From an uncultured Bacilli bacterium (lineage in GTDB: Bacteria > Bacillota_I > Bacilli_A > RFN20 > CAG-826): a stretch of 64,000 bases of DNA. Under the pieces are notes generated by a model. The model had not been told where the DNA came from, did no database searches, and was given only the letters and a program-made list of their open reading frames with translations. The DNA lies in the NCBI GenBank assembly GCA_944363565.1, contig CALVUI010000004.1:1-64000 (forward strand), in the 5' to 3' direction. Made by a program: the position numbers and the translations under genes. Below, piece by piece: positions 7,991 to 15,845 of the stretch (the stretch's first letter is position 1; each line of letters begins with the position of its first letter).

Positions 7991-8195
7991 GGGTGTGCAG
8001 ACTTTTTTCAATTTTAGGCTTAAATGGCCACTTTTTAAAATTACGCCGTTGTAATAGTGGGAGCCGAAATCCCTAAAATTCGACGAAAAATCATCATTTT
8101 TAAGGCTCACTTTGAAACGGCAGGTGTGCACTATTAAACGGCAACCCTTATTTTGCACACCCTTGCACACCCCTAAACACGGCAACTGCACACCC
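7991..8195. repeat. MITE-like unit with GGGTGTGCAG ends
   Basis: GGGTGTGCAG (7991-8000) is matched by a perfect inverted copy, CTGCACACCC (8186-8195). Inside are three more copies of the core: GGTGTGCA at 8123-8130 and TGCACACCC at 8154-8162 and 8164-8172. ACGGCA also recurs. The 205-bp unit has no convincing gene. It could be a non-autonomous mobile element or a repeat-rich binding region next to tRNA-His. Confidence 0.45.
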
Positions 8196-8217
8196 TATCC
8201 TTTTAATAATATTGATT

Positions 8218-8254
8218 GACCATCTGGGTTTTATTGAGCTAGGTGGTCTTTTTT
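8218..8254 (+). terminator. Rho-independent terminator
   Basis: GACCATCTGG pairs through G-U pairs with the downstream CTAGGTGGTC, followed by six T. The sequence is nearly the same as the inverted one at 811-848. It may end the tRNA-His transcript or belong to the adjacent repeat. Confidence 0.6.
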
Positions 8255-8698
8255 GTTGCCCAGAAATAATTTCTAACTTTTTCTAATTTATACCCCCATC
8301 AAAATGGCCTCTAAATCTCCATATGGTGAGAAGGGTAGTGTTTGACCTTTTCTAGAAACTATAAGGAGGACAAAGTTATGAAACACAAATTAATCAAGGC
8401 TGATACCATATGTCATCCCGTACAACTTGGCCAAGGCCAGCAACGCAAGGACGGAGGGGAGCGATTCCCCGCATTCCCATTTGGATACGGCTTTGTTGGT
8501 CACTCCTATCAATTCCGCTTCTTTCTGTTGCGTCAGACCCTTTTTTATCTCAGGTCCACGAGGCGTTTTGCAACTTCGCTTATTTCCGTGGCCCTATTCT
8601 AGGAAGAGGGGTAGATACCCGCACTAGGAAGATCGTCTACCGACAGTGGAACGTACGACCGTGGTTAAGGAAAACGGTCAAAAATCCGGATATTAAGT
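8255..8698. other. Gene-poor stretch with a decayed regulator
   Basis: On the plus strand, a good AGGAGG with an ATG at 8378 opens a frame that never becomes protein-like, probably the start of a lost gene. A decayed helix-turn-helix gene lies on the minus strand within it (separate entry). The end of the S4-domain gene follows at 8699. Confidence 0.5.
8400..8580 (-). pseudogene. Decayed XRE-type helix-turn-helix regulator
   Basis: The minus strand reads VAKRLVDLR, a TAA stop, then KKGLTQQKEAELIGVTNKAV followed by SKWECGES, then continues in another frame as ALLALAKLYGMTYG. The LTQ..AE.IGV...AVSKWE.GES pattern is a Cro/C1-type helix-turn-helix. A nonsense codon and a frameshift (near 8448) break it. 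No function remains. Confidence 0.7.
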
Positions 8699-9472
8699 TT
8701 AACCGAATATTTTCAGTTCTACCGCGAGACGGTCCTTTTTGGTCGTGCCTTTCTGGCCGAGGTAGACGAACTTCCCCTTGCCGTGCATGGATATCCGGTC
8801 CCCTTCGTCCAAAGAATGCGAGGTATCGGTTTCGGTTCTCCCGTTTAACCTCACTAGACCAGCCTCGATGGCCTCTTGGGCCTCCTTTCTCGGAAGCCCG
8901 AAAGCCTCTTTCAGGACAACGTCCAAACGTGGGGAGTTGATGAAGGCCGTCTTTATGCTGAACTTGGGTTCGATGGGAGTGCCCCCAAGCGGGAACATTG
9001 AACACCTCACGTCGGTATGTTTGACTTTATTGAGGTCTTTCAAAACGATATCCGCGGTCGGCTTTTCCATATAGAGGTATCCGTTTGTACCGTCGGTCAA
9101 TATATCCCCGAACTGGGATCGGTTGAACCCCAAGGACATCAGGGCTCCTATATAATCGCGGTGGGTAAGTTTTTCCGAGTATCTATCGCTCTTGGGCTCT
9201 ACCTTCACGCAGGCGATGTATTCGGCAAGATCGACTTCATCCATGTAATCGGGCATGAAGAAGAGCATGCGTCTCTCGGCATCGTCGTGGCCGCCTTCCA
9301 GCTTGTATTCGACGTCCATAAATATGCCTTCTTCCTGGGGAACCGGGAGAAGCGAAAGGAAGGCCTCTATTTCCTCGAGGCTTAGGAAATCGCCGTGTGT
9401 CAGAATGCCGCGGGCCTTGCATCGGCCTGCTAGTTCCCTGTAGCGGGCAATCAGGAGTTTGGAGCCGTCCAT
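8699..9472 (-). CDS. ylmH: YlmH-family S4 RNA-binding protein, 257 aa
   Basis: The C-terminal third is an S4 RNA-binding domain (SPRLDVVLKEAFGLPRKEAQ, then AIEAGLVRLNGRTETD). The N-terminal two thirds match the YlmH/DUF2110-like RNA-binding module (GILTHGDFLSLEEIEAFL; HRDYIGALMSLGFNRSQFGD; FGDILTDGTNGYLY). In Bacillus and Streptococcus, YlmH lies near the division genes and binds stalled 50S ribosomes; here it stands alone. I use the ATG at 9472 (MDGSKLL), preceded by GAAGG at a long spacing; a start at 9511 is possible but less protein-like. Length is normal. Confidence 0.88.
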   Translation of the reverse strand: MDGSKLLIARYRELAGRCKARGILTHGDFLSLEEIEAFLSLLPVPQEEGIFMDVEYKLEGGHDDAERRMLFFMPDYMDEVDLAEYIACVKVEPKSDRYSEKLTHRDYIGALMSLGFNRSQFGDILTDGTNGYLYMEKPTADIVLKDLNKVKHTDVRCSMFPLGGTPIEPKFSIKTAFINSPRLDVVLKEAFGLPRKEAQEAIEAGLVRLNGRTETDTSHSLDEGDRISMHGKGKFVYLGQKGTTKKDRLAVELKIFG

Positions 9473-9530
9473 TTGTCGAATACCTTCGCAATTCAAGGCA
9501 AAAGCAATCAATAAATAGCCTTTTTGCGGG

Positions 9531-10448
9531 TTATTGCTTCTCCTTGAAAAGTTCCCCGCGGTTGGGAATGGAAGTCAAAAGCATCCCGGCATTGGTGAAT
9601 AGATTTGGCAATATCGTCGCTACCGGGAGATTGTTCGAATCGAATACGACGATGAGAAAGCCCTCGTAGGCATAGGTCAGTCCTTCCAATTGGAGTCTTA
9701 TGGTTTTCTTCAGGAAGCCTTTGATGGTAAGCGTCCCGTTTTCTATCTCGATCGTGTTCAGGAGGTAATAGAGGACAAGCCCTCCGCCGCTGATGAAAAG
9801 GAAGGCGAAAAGGCCGAGGCTCAACCCCATGGTGAGGCCCGTGCCTTCTTCTTTGGTTAAACCGGGCACGAGTTCAAGACCGGCAACGATCCCGAAGACG
9901 AGGAAGAACAGGGAAGTGAGGAGGAAGAGGCTTCCGAAAACCACTAGCATCCGCATTGGCTTCATCTTGTGGTTAAGGAAGGCGGGATGTTTGTTCTCGT
10001 TCTCCTTTATTTTGACTACGAGACCTTCCATGCCCTTCGCGGTCGCAAAGACGTTCCAAATGAATTTCCCGGTGGAGATCGATTCCAAGCGGACGGCCGC
10101 GGGGAGGAAACGCATGTATATGTCTTCGAAGGGGTATTCCCTTTTCCAGAAGAAGACGGATTTCGCTATGCCTTTTCCGGTGGCTTCGATATAGACCCCT
10201 TCCATCCCGAGGAAAAGCAGGGACCCGATTAGTCCGACTAGCCCTATGAGACAGCGGATCGCCGCTTCGAATCCGAAGCCGGTCGCGGCTTCGTATATGA
10301 GGCAGACAAGGAAGATGATCCAGCCTATTGCCAGGAAGAAGAAGCCTTCCTTGGCCGCGTTTCTTATCGCCTTTCTCTCGCGCAGGCAGAAAAAGAAGCC
10401 AAGCCCGGTGAGAAGCAGCATCGGTATTCCGAAATAGAGATATTCCAT
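9531..10448 (-). CDS. Membrane protein with PH-like segments, 305 aa
   Basis: I recognise no precise family. There are about five membrane segments: two at the N-terminus (IPMLLLTGLGFFFCL; FFFLAIGWIIFLVCL), one or two near residues 75-95, and two in the second half (VVFGSLFLLTSLFFLVFG; LGLFAFLFISGGGLVLYYL). Between and after them are beta-rich stretches of PH-like character (EGVYIEATGKGIAK; IEIENGTLTIKGFLKKTIRL). The ATG at 10448 is chosen because TATACT ends 6 bases upstream; the longer frame beyond it is the antisense shadow of the next gene. Divergent from the flavoprotein gene. Confidence 0.6.
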   Translation of the reverse strand: MEYLYFGIPMLLLTGLGFFFCLRERKAIRNAAKEGFFFLAIGWIIFLVCLIYEAATGFGFEAAIRCLIGLVGLIGSLLFLGMEGVYIEATGKGIAKSVFFWKREYPFEDIYMRFLPAAVRLESISTGKFIWNVFATAKGMEGLVVKIKENENKHPAFLNHKMKPMRMLVVFGSLFLLTSLFFLVFGIVAGLELVPGLTKEEGTGLTMGLSLGLFAFLFISGGGLVLYYLLNTIEIENGTLTIKGFLKKTIRLQLEGLTYAYEGFLIVVFDSNNLPVATILPNLFTNAGMLLTSIPNRGELFKEKQ

Positions 10449-10523
10449 GATTTCAGTATATACACTTTCGCGTGCGTGATGGATTCCATCGGGTATACTT
10501 TTACCGAGAAAGAAGGCACGTAT

Positions 10524-12062
10524 ATGGAAAAGAAACGTTACGACGCTGTCGTAATCGGGGCCGGGAACGGCGGTCTGATTGCCGCCCTGCGCCTCGCCAA
10601 GTCGGGCAAGAAGGTCCTTCTTGCCGAACGCCACATCCTTCCGGGCGGCTTCGCCACCGGTTTTTCGCGGGGCCGCTTCTATTTCGAAGCGAGCCTGCAC
10701 GAGCTCTGCGACCTGGGACACGAGGAAGCCCACGGGAACCTCTACGAGCTGTTCAACGAACTCGGCATTTTCGACAAACTCGAGTTCGTCGACGTTCCCG
10801 AGGCCTACTGTGCCGTCGATCTGGAAACCGGGGAACGCTACGAAATGCCTTTCGGGATAAAGGCCTACATCGACAAGATGGAGGAGTACGTCCCGGGATC
10901 GAGGAAATCCGTTACCACGTTCTTCGAACTCGGGGAAGAAATCCAAAGGGCTTTGCGCTATCTCAACGAAACGCACGGACACCCCGACACCAAGGTGCTA
11001 ATGAAGGAATACCCGAACTTCATGCGCGTGGCCGTCTATAGCGTCGACAAGGTGCTAGACGCCATCAAGATGCCGAAAAAGGCGCAAAGGATCCTCGATA
11101 CCTATTGGTCCTACCTCGGCACCCCGACCGACGAACTCGGTTTCGTCCATTACTGCATCATGGTGTACCTCTATATCCATTGCAAAGCCCAGATACCGAC
11201 CAAGAGGTCCCACCAGATAAGCGCTTTGCTGGTCGAGGAAATAGAAAAAGCGGGCGGCGACGTCTACTTTGGCGACGGCGTACGGGAAATAAAGCTCGGC
11301 AAGGACGGCGTCGAAGGAGTGGTCCTCGATTCCGGGAAGGAAATCGAAACGAGGCACGTCATTTCCAACGCTTCCCCGAATGCCGTCTACAAGGACATGG
11401 TGAAGGACAAATCCCTCATTACCGAAACGCAGAAGAAGCTCGTCAGCTTCCGCCGGCTTTCCGGCCGCGGGCTCTCCATTTTCCTAGGGCTCAACAAGAG
11501 CAAGGAAGAACTCGGGCTCAAGGACTACAGCTACTTCATTTACGATAGTCTCGACTCGAGGAAGGCCTACGAGGCCATGAAGGGGATCGGAAACCACAAC
11601 CAGGTTTCCGTCGTCCTCAACAATGCGCTTCCCGACGCTTCGCCCAAGGGAACCACGATCCTCTACATGACCACCTTGTATTTCTCCGACGTCTTCGACA
11701 AGGTCGTGGACGAATCCAATTACTTCGAGATCAAGGAAAAGGTCGCCAAGGGCTTCATCGAAACCTTCGAGAAAGCCACGGGGGCCAAGATAAGCGACGC
11801 GATAGAGGAAATAGAAGTCGCCACCCCGCTTACCTACGCCCATTACACCTCGACTCCGGACGGAAGCATCTACGGCTATTACACGGCCGGCCTCGACAAC
11901 ATGATGCCGAGACTTACCACCATGTACCAGGAAGAAGGGGTGAAGGGCCTGCGCTTCGCCGGCGGCCATGCCGCCCGTTCGAGCGGCTACAACTCGGCCT
12001 ATCTCTCCGGCGACTTGGCCGCCAAGCTGACCCTGGGGGATATGAAGGAGGACAAGCAATGA
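10524..12062 (+). CDS. Phytoene desaturase/carotenoid isomerase-like flavoprotein, 512 aa
   Basis: The protein belongs to the CrtI/CrtISO/RetSat group of FAD-dependent oxidoreductases. The N-terminal dinucleotide fold VIGAGNGGLIAALRLAKSGK continues to VLLAERH (residues 8-33) and is followed by PGGFATGF. The C-terminal FAD-binding block GLRFAGGHAARSSGYNSAYLSG fits the family. Members desaturate, isomerise or saturate isoprenoid double bonds. No carotenoid biosynthesis genes are nearby. AGAAGG precedes the ATG at 10524. It overlaps the next gene, a ferredoxin-type reductase, by 4 bases (ATGA), so an electron supply is built in; a saturase-like reductive role is plausible but unproven. Confidence 0.8.
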   Translation: MEKKRYDAVVIGAGNGGLIAALRLAKSGKKVLLAERHILPGGFATGFSRGRFYFEASLHELCDLGHEEAHGNLYELFNELGIFDKLEFVDVPEAYCAVDLETGERYEMPFGIKAYIDKMEEYVPGSRKSVTTFFELGEEIQRALRYLNETHGHPDTKVLMKEYPNFMRVAVYSVDKVLDAIKMPKKAQRILDTYWSYLGTPTDELGFVHYCIMVYLYIHCKAQIPTKRSHQISALLVEEIEKAGGDVYFGDGVREIKLGKDGVEGVVLDSGKEIETRHVISNASPNAVYKDMVKDKSLITETQKKLVSFRRLSGRGLSIFLGLNKSKEELGLKDYSYFIYDSLDSRKAYEAMKGIGNHNQVSVVLNNALPDASPKGTTILYMTTLYFSDVFDKVVDESNYFEIKEKVAKGFIETFEKATGAKISDAIEEIEVATPLTYAHYTSTPDGSIYGYYTAGLDNMMPRLTTMYQEEGVKGLRFAGGHAARSSGYNSAYLSGDLAAKLTLGDMKEDKQ

Positions 12063-13219
12063 AAGTCAAAGTATCTTTGTTCGGCCTTACCGACATGCTG
12101 AGGTTCAAGAACCTCGCCAAAAACCGCCTTGAGGCCATAGAAAACACCAAGGCCGAAAAACTCCCGGAGTATCCGATAAACGATTTGGCCAAATACTACC
12201 ATCCCTACAAACAGCATCTTCTTATCAAGGACATCCGCGAGGAAAACGAGACGAGCAAGACGTTCGTCCTCGTGCCGGATGCCGCGGAAGGCACCTCCAA
12301 GCTGGCTCCTTTCAAGGCCGGCAGTTACATTTCGCTATACGTGGACGTCCATGGGGAATTCATCTCCCGGGCCTATGCGGTTTCTTCCTCTCCGGAAGAC
12401 GCCGAAAAGGGAATCTACGAGATAACCGTCAAGCGGAAGGAAGGCGGTATCGTCTCCGGCTATCTGCTCGACGAAGCCAAGATCGGGGATAAACTCTTTT
12501 CGACCGAGCCCGGCGGCTTTTTGACCTATGACGGCCTCCGGGACGCCAAGGACGTCGTCGCCGTCGCCGGCGGGACGGGCATTACCCCCTTCGTTTCGAT
12601 GGCGAAGGCCATTTCGGAAGGAAGCGAAGATTTCAACTTGACCATCCTTTACGGCGTCAAAAAGGAAAGCGACATAATCTACCGTGCCTTCCTCGACGGT
12701 CTCAAAGGCAAGGTCAAGGTCGTCTACGTCCTCGAAGAGGGAGAATTGCCCGGAGCCGAAAAGGGGCTCATCGATGCGGATCTCATAAGGAAGTACGCCC
12801 CGAAGGGAAAAGCCTATTCCGTCTTTGCCTCCGGGCCAAACGGCCTCCTCGACCATATGGAAAAGGAAGTCGCCAAACTGGGACTGCCCAAGAAGTATTT
12901 CCGCTTGGAGCATTCCCCGTTTACCCTGGAAGGCGACAAAAACGTCTACAAGATGAAAGTCCATGTCGAAGGGGAAGTCGTCGAAGCCACGGCGCGCGGC
13001 GACGAAACCGTACTAGCGGCACTCGAAAGGACCCACGTCGTCATCAGAGCGAAATGCCATCTTGGCGGCTGCGGCTACTGCCGTAGCAGGCTGCTTTCGG
13101 GCGAAATCAAAACGACCAAGCTAAGCAAGGTCACGGACGTCGACAAGGACCTCCATTATTTCCATCCCTGCTGCTCTTATCCCGTTAGCGACATCGAAGT
13201 GGAAGTCTATCCCTACTGA
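12059..13219 (+). CDS. FAD/NAD(P) reductase with C-terminal [2Fe-2S] ferredoxin domain, 386 aa
   Basis: The order is an FAD-binding barrel (about 50-165; FISRAYAVSSSPED is the RxYS-type flavin motif), an NAD(P) domain (about 170-290; VAVAGGTGITPFVSM), and a plant-type ferredoxin domain (about 300-386) with cysteines C-x4-C-x2-C (CHLGGCGYC) and a later CC pair. It should pass electrons from NAD(P)H through FAD to the cluster and on to a partner. The overlapping upstream flavoprotein is the obvious partner. The first 45 residues are an extra basic region. The 3' end overlaps the convergent membrane-protein gene by 7 bases. Confidence 0.88.
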   Translation: MKVKVSLFGLTDMLRFKNLAKNRLEAIENTKAEKLPEYPINDLAKYYHPYKQHLLIKDIREENETSKTFVLVPDAAEGTSKLAPFKAGSYISLYVDVHGEFISRAYAVSSSPEDAEKGIYEITVKRKEGGIVSGYLLDEAKIGDKLFSTEPGGFLTYDGLRDAKDVVAVAGGTGITPFVSMAKAISEGSEDFNLTILYGVKKESDIIYRAFLDGLKGKVKVVYVLEEGELPGAEKGLIDADLIRKYAPKGKAYSVFASGPNGLLDHMEKEVAKLGLPKKYFRLEHSPFTLEGDKNVYKMKVHVEGEVVEATARGDETVLAALERTHVVIRAKCHLGGCGYCRSRLLSGEIKTTKLSKVTDVDKDLHYFHPCCSYPVSDIEVEVYPY

Positions 13220-13953
13220 TCGCCGGCTTCCTTACCTTCCTCCTTCTTCCTTTCGAGGTATTTGGCTATGGCCTCACGGAAGCGGTCGTGGGCGTTGACG
13301 AAAGGAAGGAGAAAGGACTGTTTTTCCTTGAGTTCCTTGTAGTAGTCGCGGAGTATGACCTTCGTCTTTTCCCAATGGGCAACGACGCGGGAATCCTCTA
13401 TGGCGCTGCGCAGTTTCTTCACGACGCCCAAGCTATATCCGAGGTCGATGCAGAGTACCCCGGTGAAAATGCCCAGGGGATAAGTAAGCGAGAGGTAGTT
13501 GGCGGCGAGTAATCCGCCGAAAGCTACCATCGGTTCGCCCAAAAGCAAGACGTAAAGGGCCGCGCCTATTAGCCAGAAGAAGGAAAACAGGGGACAGACC
13601 AGCCCCATGAAATTGCCCCATTGCTTCGAATAGTCCCATAGCCGGATCTTCATTCCCTTGACGAAGATGAGGCCGGCAACGAGTTCTATCAGCGTCAGGC
13701 TTATTCCGAGGACGATTATTTCGACGACGGTGTTGAGCCAAGGCCAAGGCGATATGGACGCCCACGGTATGTAGGCGTCGAAGGCATAAAGTATTGCCAT
13801 CCCGAATCCGTAGAGGGGAATGAAGGGGCCGGCCAGAAAGCCGGGTTTCACCCACCTTTTCTGCGAGACATAGCGGCGGAAAAACAGCTCGAGGACAAAC
13901 CCGCCGAAACCCCCAATCGCAAATAGGGCCAAAATCGTTATGAATATTTCCAT
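13213..13953 (-). CDS. PF06541-type membrane protein ('putative ABC transporter permease'), 246 aa
   Basis: About six membrane segments are seen (ITILALFAIGGFGGFVLELFF; GFLAGPFIPLYGFGMAILYAF; VVEIIVLGISLTLIELVAGLIFV; LVCPLFSFFWLIGAALYVLLL; and others), with the family block WDYSKQWGNFMGLVCP. A charged cytoplasmic tail of about 75 residues follows. PF06541 proteins are annotated as ABC permeases but lack proof of that role. Start: ATG at 13953; a TAACAT box lies 5 bases upstream and there is no ribosome binding site. A near-identical paralogue at 19588-20364 carries a nonsense codon. Confidence 0.8.
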   Translation of the reverse strand: MEIFITILALFAIGGFGGFVLELFFRRYVSQKRWVKPGFLAGPFIPLYGFGMAILYAFDAYIPWASISPWPWLNTVVEIIVLGISLTLIELVAGLIFVKGMKIRLWDYSKQWGNFMGLVCPLFSFFWLIGAALYVLLLGEPMVAFGGLLAANYLSLTYPLGIFTGVLCIDLGYSLGVVKKLRSAIEDSRVVAHWEKTKVILRDYYKELKEKQSFLLPFVNAHDRFREAIAKYLERKKEEGKEAGDQ

Positions 13954-14004
13954 ACGCAATGTTAACGCTTTGCCCCGCCGGTGGATAGAAGGCTCCTACT
14001 TGGA

Positions 14005-14105
14005 TAGGGCGGAAAGGATGGATCTAAGCGGCAAGGTTCCATCCATTCGAAGACGTTTTGGATGGCATAAGTACCATCCCGGCCTCCGGGTGTCCTTCCG
14101 CCTTA
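14005..14105. ncRNA. Candidate structured RNA, multi-branched
   Basis: An outer stem of about 13 bp joins 14005-14018 (TAGGGCGGAA-A-GGA) with 14093-14105 (TCCTTCCGCCTTA). It encloses hairpins GGATGG/CCATCC (14060-14065 with 14074-14079) and CCCGG/CCGGG (14078-14082 with 14086-14090), plus an alternative GGATGGA/TCCATCC pairing (14016-14022 with 14038-14044). The strand is unknown; on the minus strand it lies 50 bases upstream of the PF06541 gene. I cannot match it to a known RNA class. Confidence 0.4.
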
Positions 14106-14154
14106 CACCCATAAAGTAGTCAGGGTAGAAGAACGAGGGTTAGAAAACGAATCT

Positions 14155-14285
14155 ACCGGAAAGCTGCTCGGACGAATTCTTTATTTTGCCGGCAACCGAA
14201 GACAAGTCGTCTTAGGATGGCATTGCTTTATTAATATCTTCAAAAGACAGTACTTTTAATTCTTTTATTGCCGGCACCGAAAGAA
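14155..14285 (-). pseudogene. Unidentified gene fragment, interrupted
   Basis: The minus strand gives a coding-like run, VPAIKELKVLSFEDINKAMP, followed after one serine by a stop and then DDLSSVAGKIKNSSEQL in the same frame. It has no start or binding site. The parent family is not recognised. Confidence 0.35.
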
Positions 14286-14310
14286 AATAATAGAAATAGT
14301 TACTCAAAAC

Positions 14311-14409
14311 TTAGATAAATGTAGATTGGCTTGGAATAAAACTTCTGGCCTTTTAAAGTTTAAATTCGATGCCGATGGCAAACCGAAAAATGAGCTTATT
14401 ACAGAATAA
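14311..14409 (+). pseudogene. Unidentified C-terminal gene fragment
   Basis: A short frame reads RLAWNKTSGLLKFKFDADGK then PKNELITE and a stop. It looks like the tail of a protein but has no start, and its family is not recognised. Composition is AT-rich. Confidence 0.3.
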
Positions 14410-14425
14410 ATAAATTATTTTGAAT

Positions 14426-14474
14426 GCATTAAAGGCGTTCGCTTGCCGTTTTTTAGGGCATTAAAGGCGTTCGC
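14426..14474. repeat. 17-bp direct repeat
   Basis: GCATTAAAGGCGTTCGC occurs twice, at 14426-14442 and 14458-14474, 32 bases apart. There are only two copies, so this is not a CRISPR array. It may be a duplication scar. Confidence 0.6.
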
Positions 14475-14701
14475 CAAACACAGTGAAGAACATGAAACGC
14501 CCGGGAACGGGCGCTTTTTATCTTGCAGAAAGCCGAGCCCTCTTTCAGTTCAGTATCGCATAAACACCCGAAAGGCCCTTCCACTCAATTCACGTTTCCC
14601 TATGGGACAACACCGGTTCTATCTTCTGACAATTTACCCCAGCATTTCGTCCAGCCATTCAAAAGACGGCATATCGCGAAAGCAAGGATATACGGAAAAC
14701 A

Positions 14702-15045
14702 TCAGTCGTCCGTTAAATTCGTGTCGTAGAAGTCCTGCAGGGTATAGCGGATTGTTTCATCTTTGGGAAAGTCGTCCGTAAATCCGGATTTGGTGATGAA
14801 ACCGAGGCGATAGGGATTTAACGACAATTCCTTGATCTGGGTTTCCTCTTCGTCTAAAACTGAGCGACCGATGGGCTTTGAGGCATACTTGCATTCATAG
14901 AAAAGATAGCCTTTCTTATCGTAGGTCACGACATCGAACCGGCCGTTTCGATGCGATTTCGGATCGTCGTAGAAATAGGTTCCGATCTCTGAGAAAGGTT
15001 CGGCCAGGAGACCTTTCTTGCTTCTTCTGATCAGGAATTCCCGGC
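14702..15045 (-). pseudogene. C-terminal remnant of a DUF234-type AAA ATPase
   Basis: The minus strand reads GREFLIRRSKKGLLAEPFSE, then IGTYFYDDPKSHRNGRFDVV and YDKKGYLFYECKYASKPIG. The pattern of a D at the end of 'FDVV' followed by 'ECKY' is the PD-(D/E)XK-like C-terminal domain of DUF234 ATPases. A TGA stop lies just upstream in frame (about 15046), and the ATPase domain is missing. The remnant is therefore truncated at its 5' end. Such ATPases are common in acquired regions. Confidence 0.65.
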
Positions 15046-15059
15046 CTCATCCATCGAGG

Positions 15060-15165
15060 GGATGCTCAGCCGGAGACCTTCGAAGACATGTATTATGAAA
15101 GTCTTATGGCCTTGTATAAACTAAGACTCGACAAGCAAAACTCTTTGAATAGTAAGGAGAACTAG
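15060..15165 (+). pseudogene. C-terminal remnant directly upstream of the GIY-YIG gene
   Basis: The frame reads DAQPETFEDMYYESLMALYK, then LRLDKQNSLNSKEN, ending in TAG at 15163-15165, two bases before the next start. The tail even carries the GGAG binding site of the next gene, so it looks like the end of a former first gene of the operon whose body has been lost. Family not recognised. Confidence 0.45.
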
Positions 15166-15167
15166 GC

Positions 15168-15845
15168 ATGGAACAAAAAGGTGTCATCTACATCCTTACA
15201 AACCCTTCCTTTCCAGATTACGTGAAGATCGGGTATGCCGACGATGCGGGGAAGAGGATCAAGCAACTCAACCGGAGTGAGTGCATTCCCTTCGCCTTTC
15301 GGCTATATGCCTATTACGAGGTTTCCAAGAGACTGACCGATACCAACCTGCACCAGATGATCGACCGTCTCAATCCCAACCTCAGGTCCATCGAGGAGTT
15401 CGACGGGAAGACCCGGAAGAGGGAGTTCTACAATATGAGTCCCGAGGATGCCTTTTCCATTCTGAAGACCATCGCCGAGATCAACGGGCTGGAAGACAGG
15501 CTCCACAAGGTCAAACCCTCGGAGAAGGAAATGGAGGAAGAGGAAACAGCGGAGGAAAACCGAATCCTGGCCTCCAATCGGCACCACTTCAAAGACATAT
15601 CCTTCACCAGCAGTCTCACCGGCCATTCCTATAAGTCTTCCACCAACGAGAGGGGCACCCTTTCCATCTACGACGTGACGGTTGGCGAAGAGGTTCCCAA
15701 CAACGCCACTCCCTCCAAGAGAGAGATCGTGAGGCAGGCCCTCAGCGATCTGACGGGAAAGGAAGAAGAGGGGACCCTCTACCAATTGATCCATAGACTG
15801 GAGAAATTGGTTCTGAAGAAAGAAAAGGGGAGCATCTCCTCATGA
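15168..15845 (+). CDS. GIY-YIG/T5orf172-type nuclease-domain protein, 225 aa
   Basis: Residues 4-100 match the GIY-YIG superfamily in its T5orf172/MUG113 form: GVIYILTNPSFPDYVKIGYA, then KRIKQLN, an LHQMID helix, and GKTRKREFYNMSPEDAF, with the arginine and glutamate usual in the active site. The C-terminal half (about 120-225) is charged, with no known domain. GGAGAA precedes the ATG. Its stop overlaps the next start (ATGA). The operon leads to a large helicase-nuclease, so a role in DNA processing or phage defence is likely, but this is inferred from context. Confidence 0.75.
   Translation: MEQKGVIYILTNPSFPDYVKIGYADDAGKRIKQLNRSECIPFAFRLYAYYEVSKRLTDTNLHQMIDRLNPNLRSIEEFDGKTRKREFYNMSPEDAFSILKTIAEINGLEDRLHKVKPSEKEMEEEETAEENRILASNRHHFKDISFTSSLTGHSYKSSTNERGTLSIYDVTVGEEVPNNATPSKREIVRQALSDLTGKEEEGTLYQLIHRLEKLVLKKEKGSISS

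Larger units (their letters stand above)
13954..14700. other. 740-bp gene-poor region with structured RNA candidate and fragments
   Basis: No intact gene is present. It holds a multi-hairpin segment (14005-14105), two short coding-like fragments (14155-14285 minus; 14311-14409 plus) and a 17-bp direct repeat at 14426-14442 and 14458-14474. Base composition turns AT-rich from about 14220. It marks the left edge of the accessory island that carries the helicase operon. Confidence 0.6.

Noticed and set aside
7976-8191. A 71-codon minus-strand frame within the repeat unit next to tRNA-His
   Set aside because: It spans the inverted and direct repeats, has no ribosome binding site or recognisable domain, and is better explained by the repeat structure.
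8378-8602. Plus-strand gene starting at 8378 behind AGGAGG
   Set aside because: The product resembles nothing, and the minus strand of the same stretch encodes a recognisable decayed helix-turn-helix. At most the start of a lost gene remains.
10449-10982. N-terminal extension of the membrane-protein gene at 9531-10448
   Set aside because: It is antisense to the flavoprotein gene and lacks protein-like sequence; the ATG at 10448 has a -10 box at the usual spacing.
14426-14474. Possible CRISPR-like repeats
   Set aside because: Only two 17-bp copies with one 15-bp gap, and no cas genes nearby.
14443-14781. A 112-codon plus-strand frame
   Set aside because: It runs across the direct repeat and the antisense of the DUF234 remnant; no start signal or domain.
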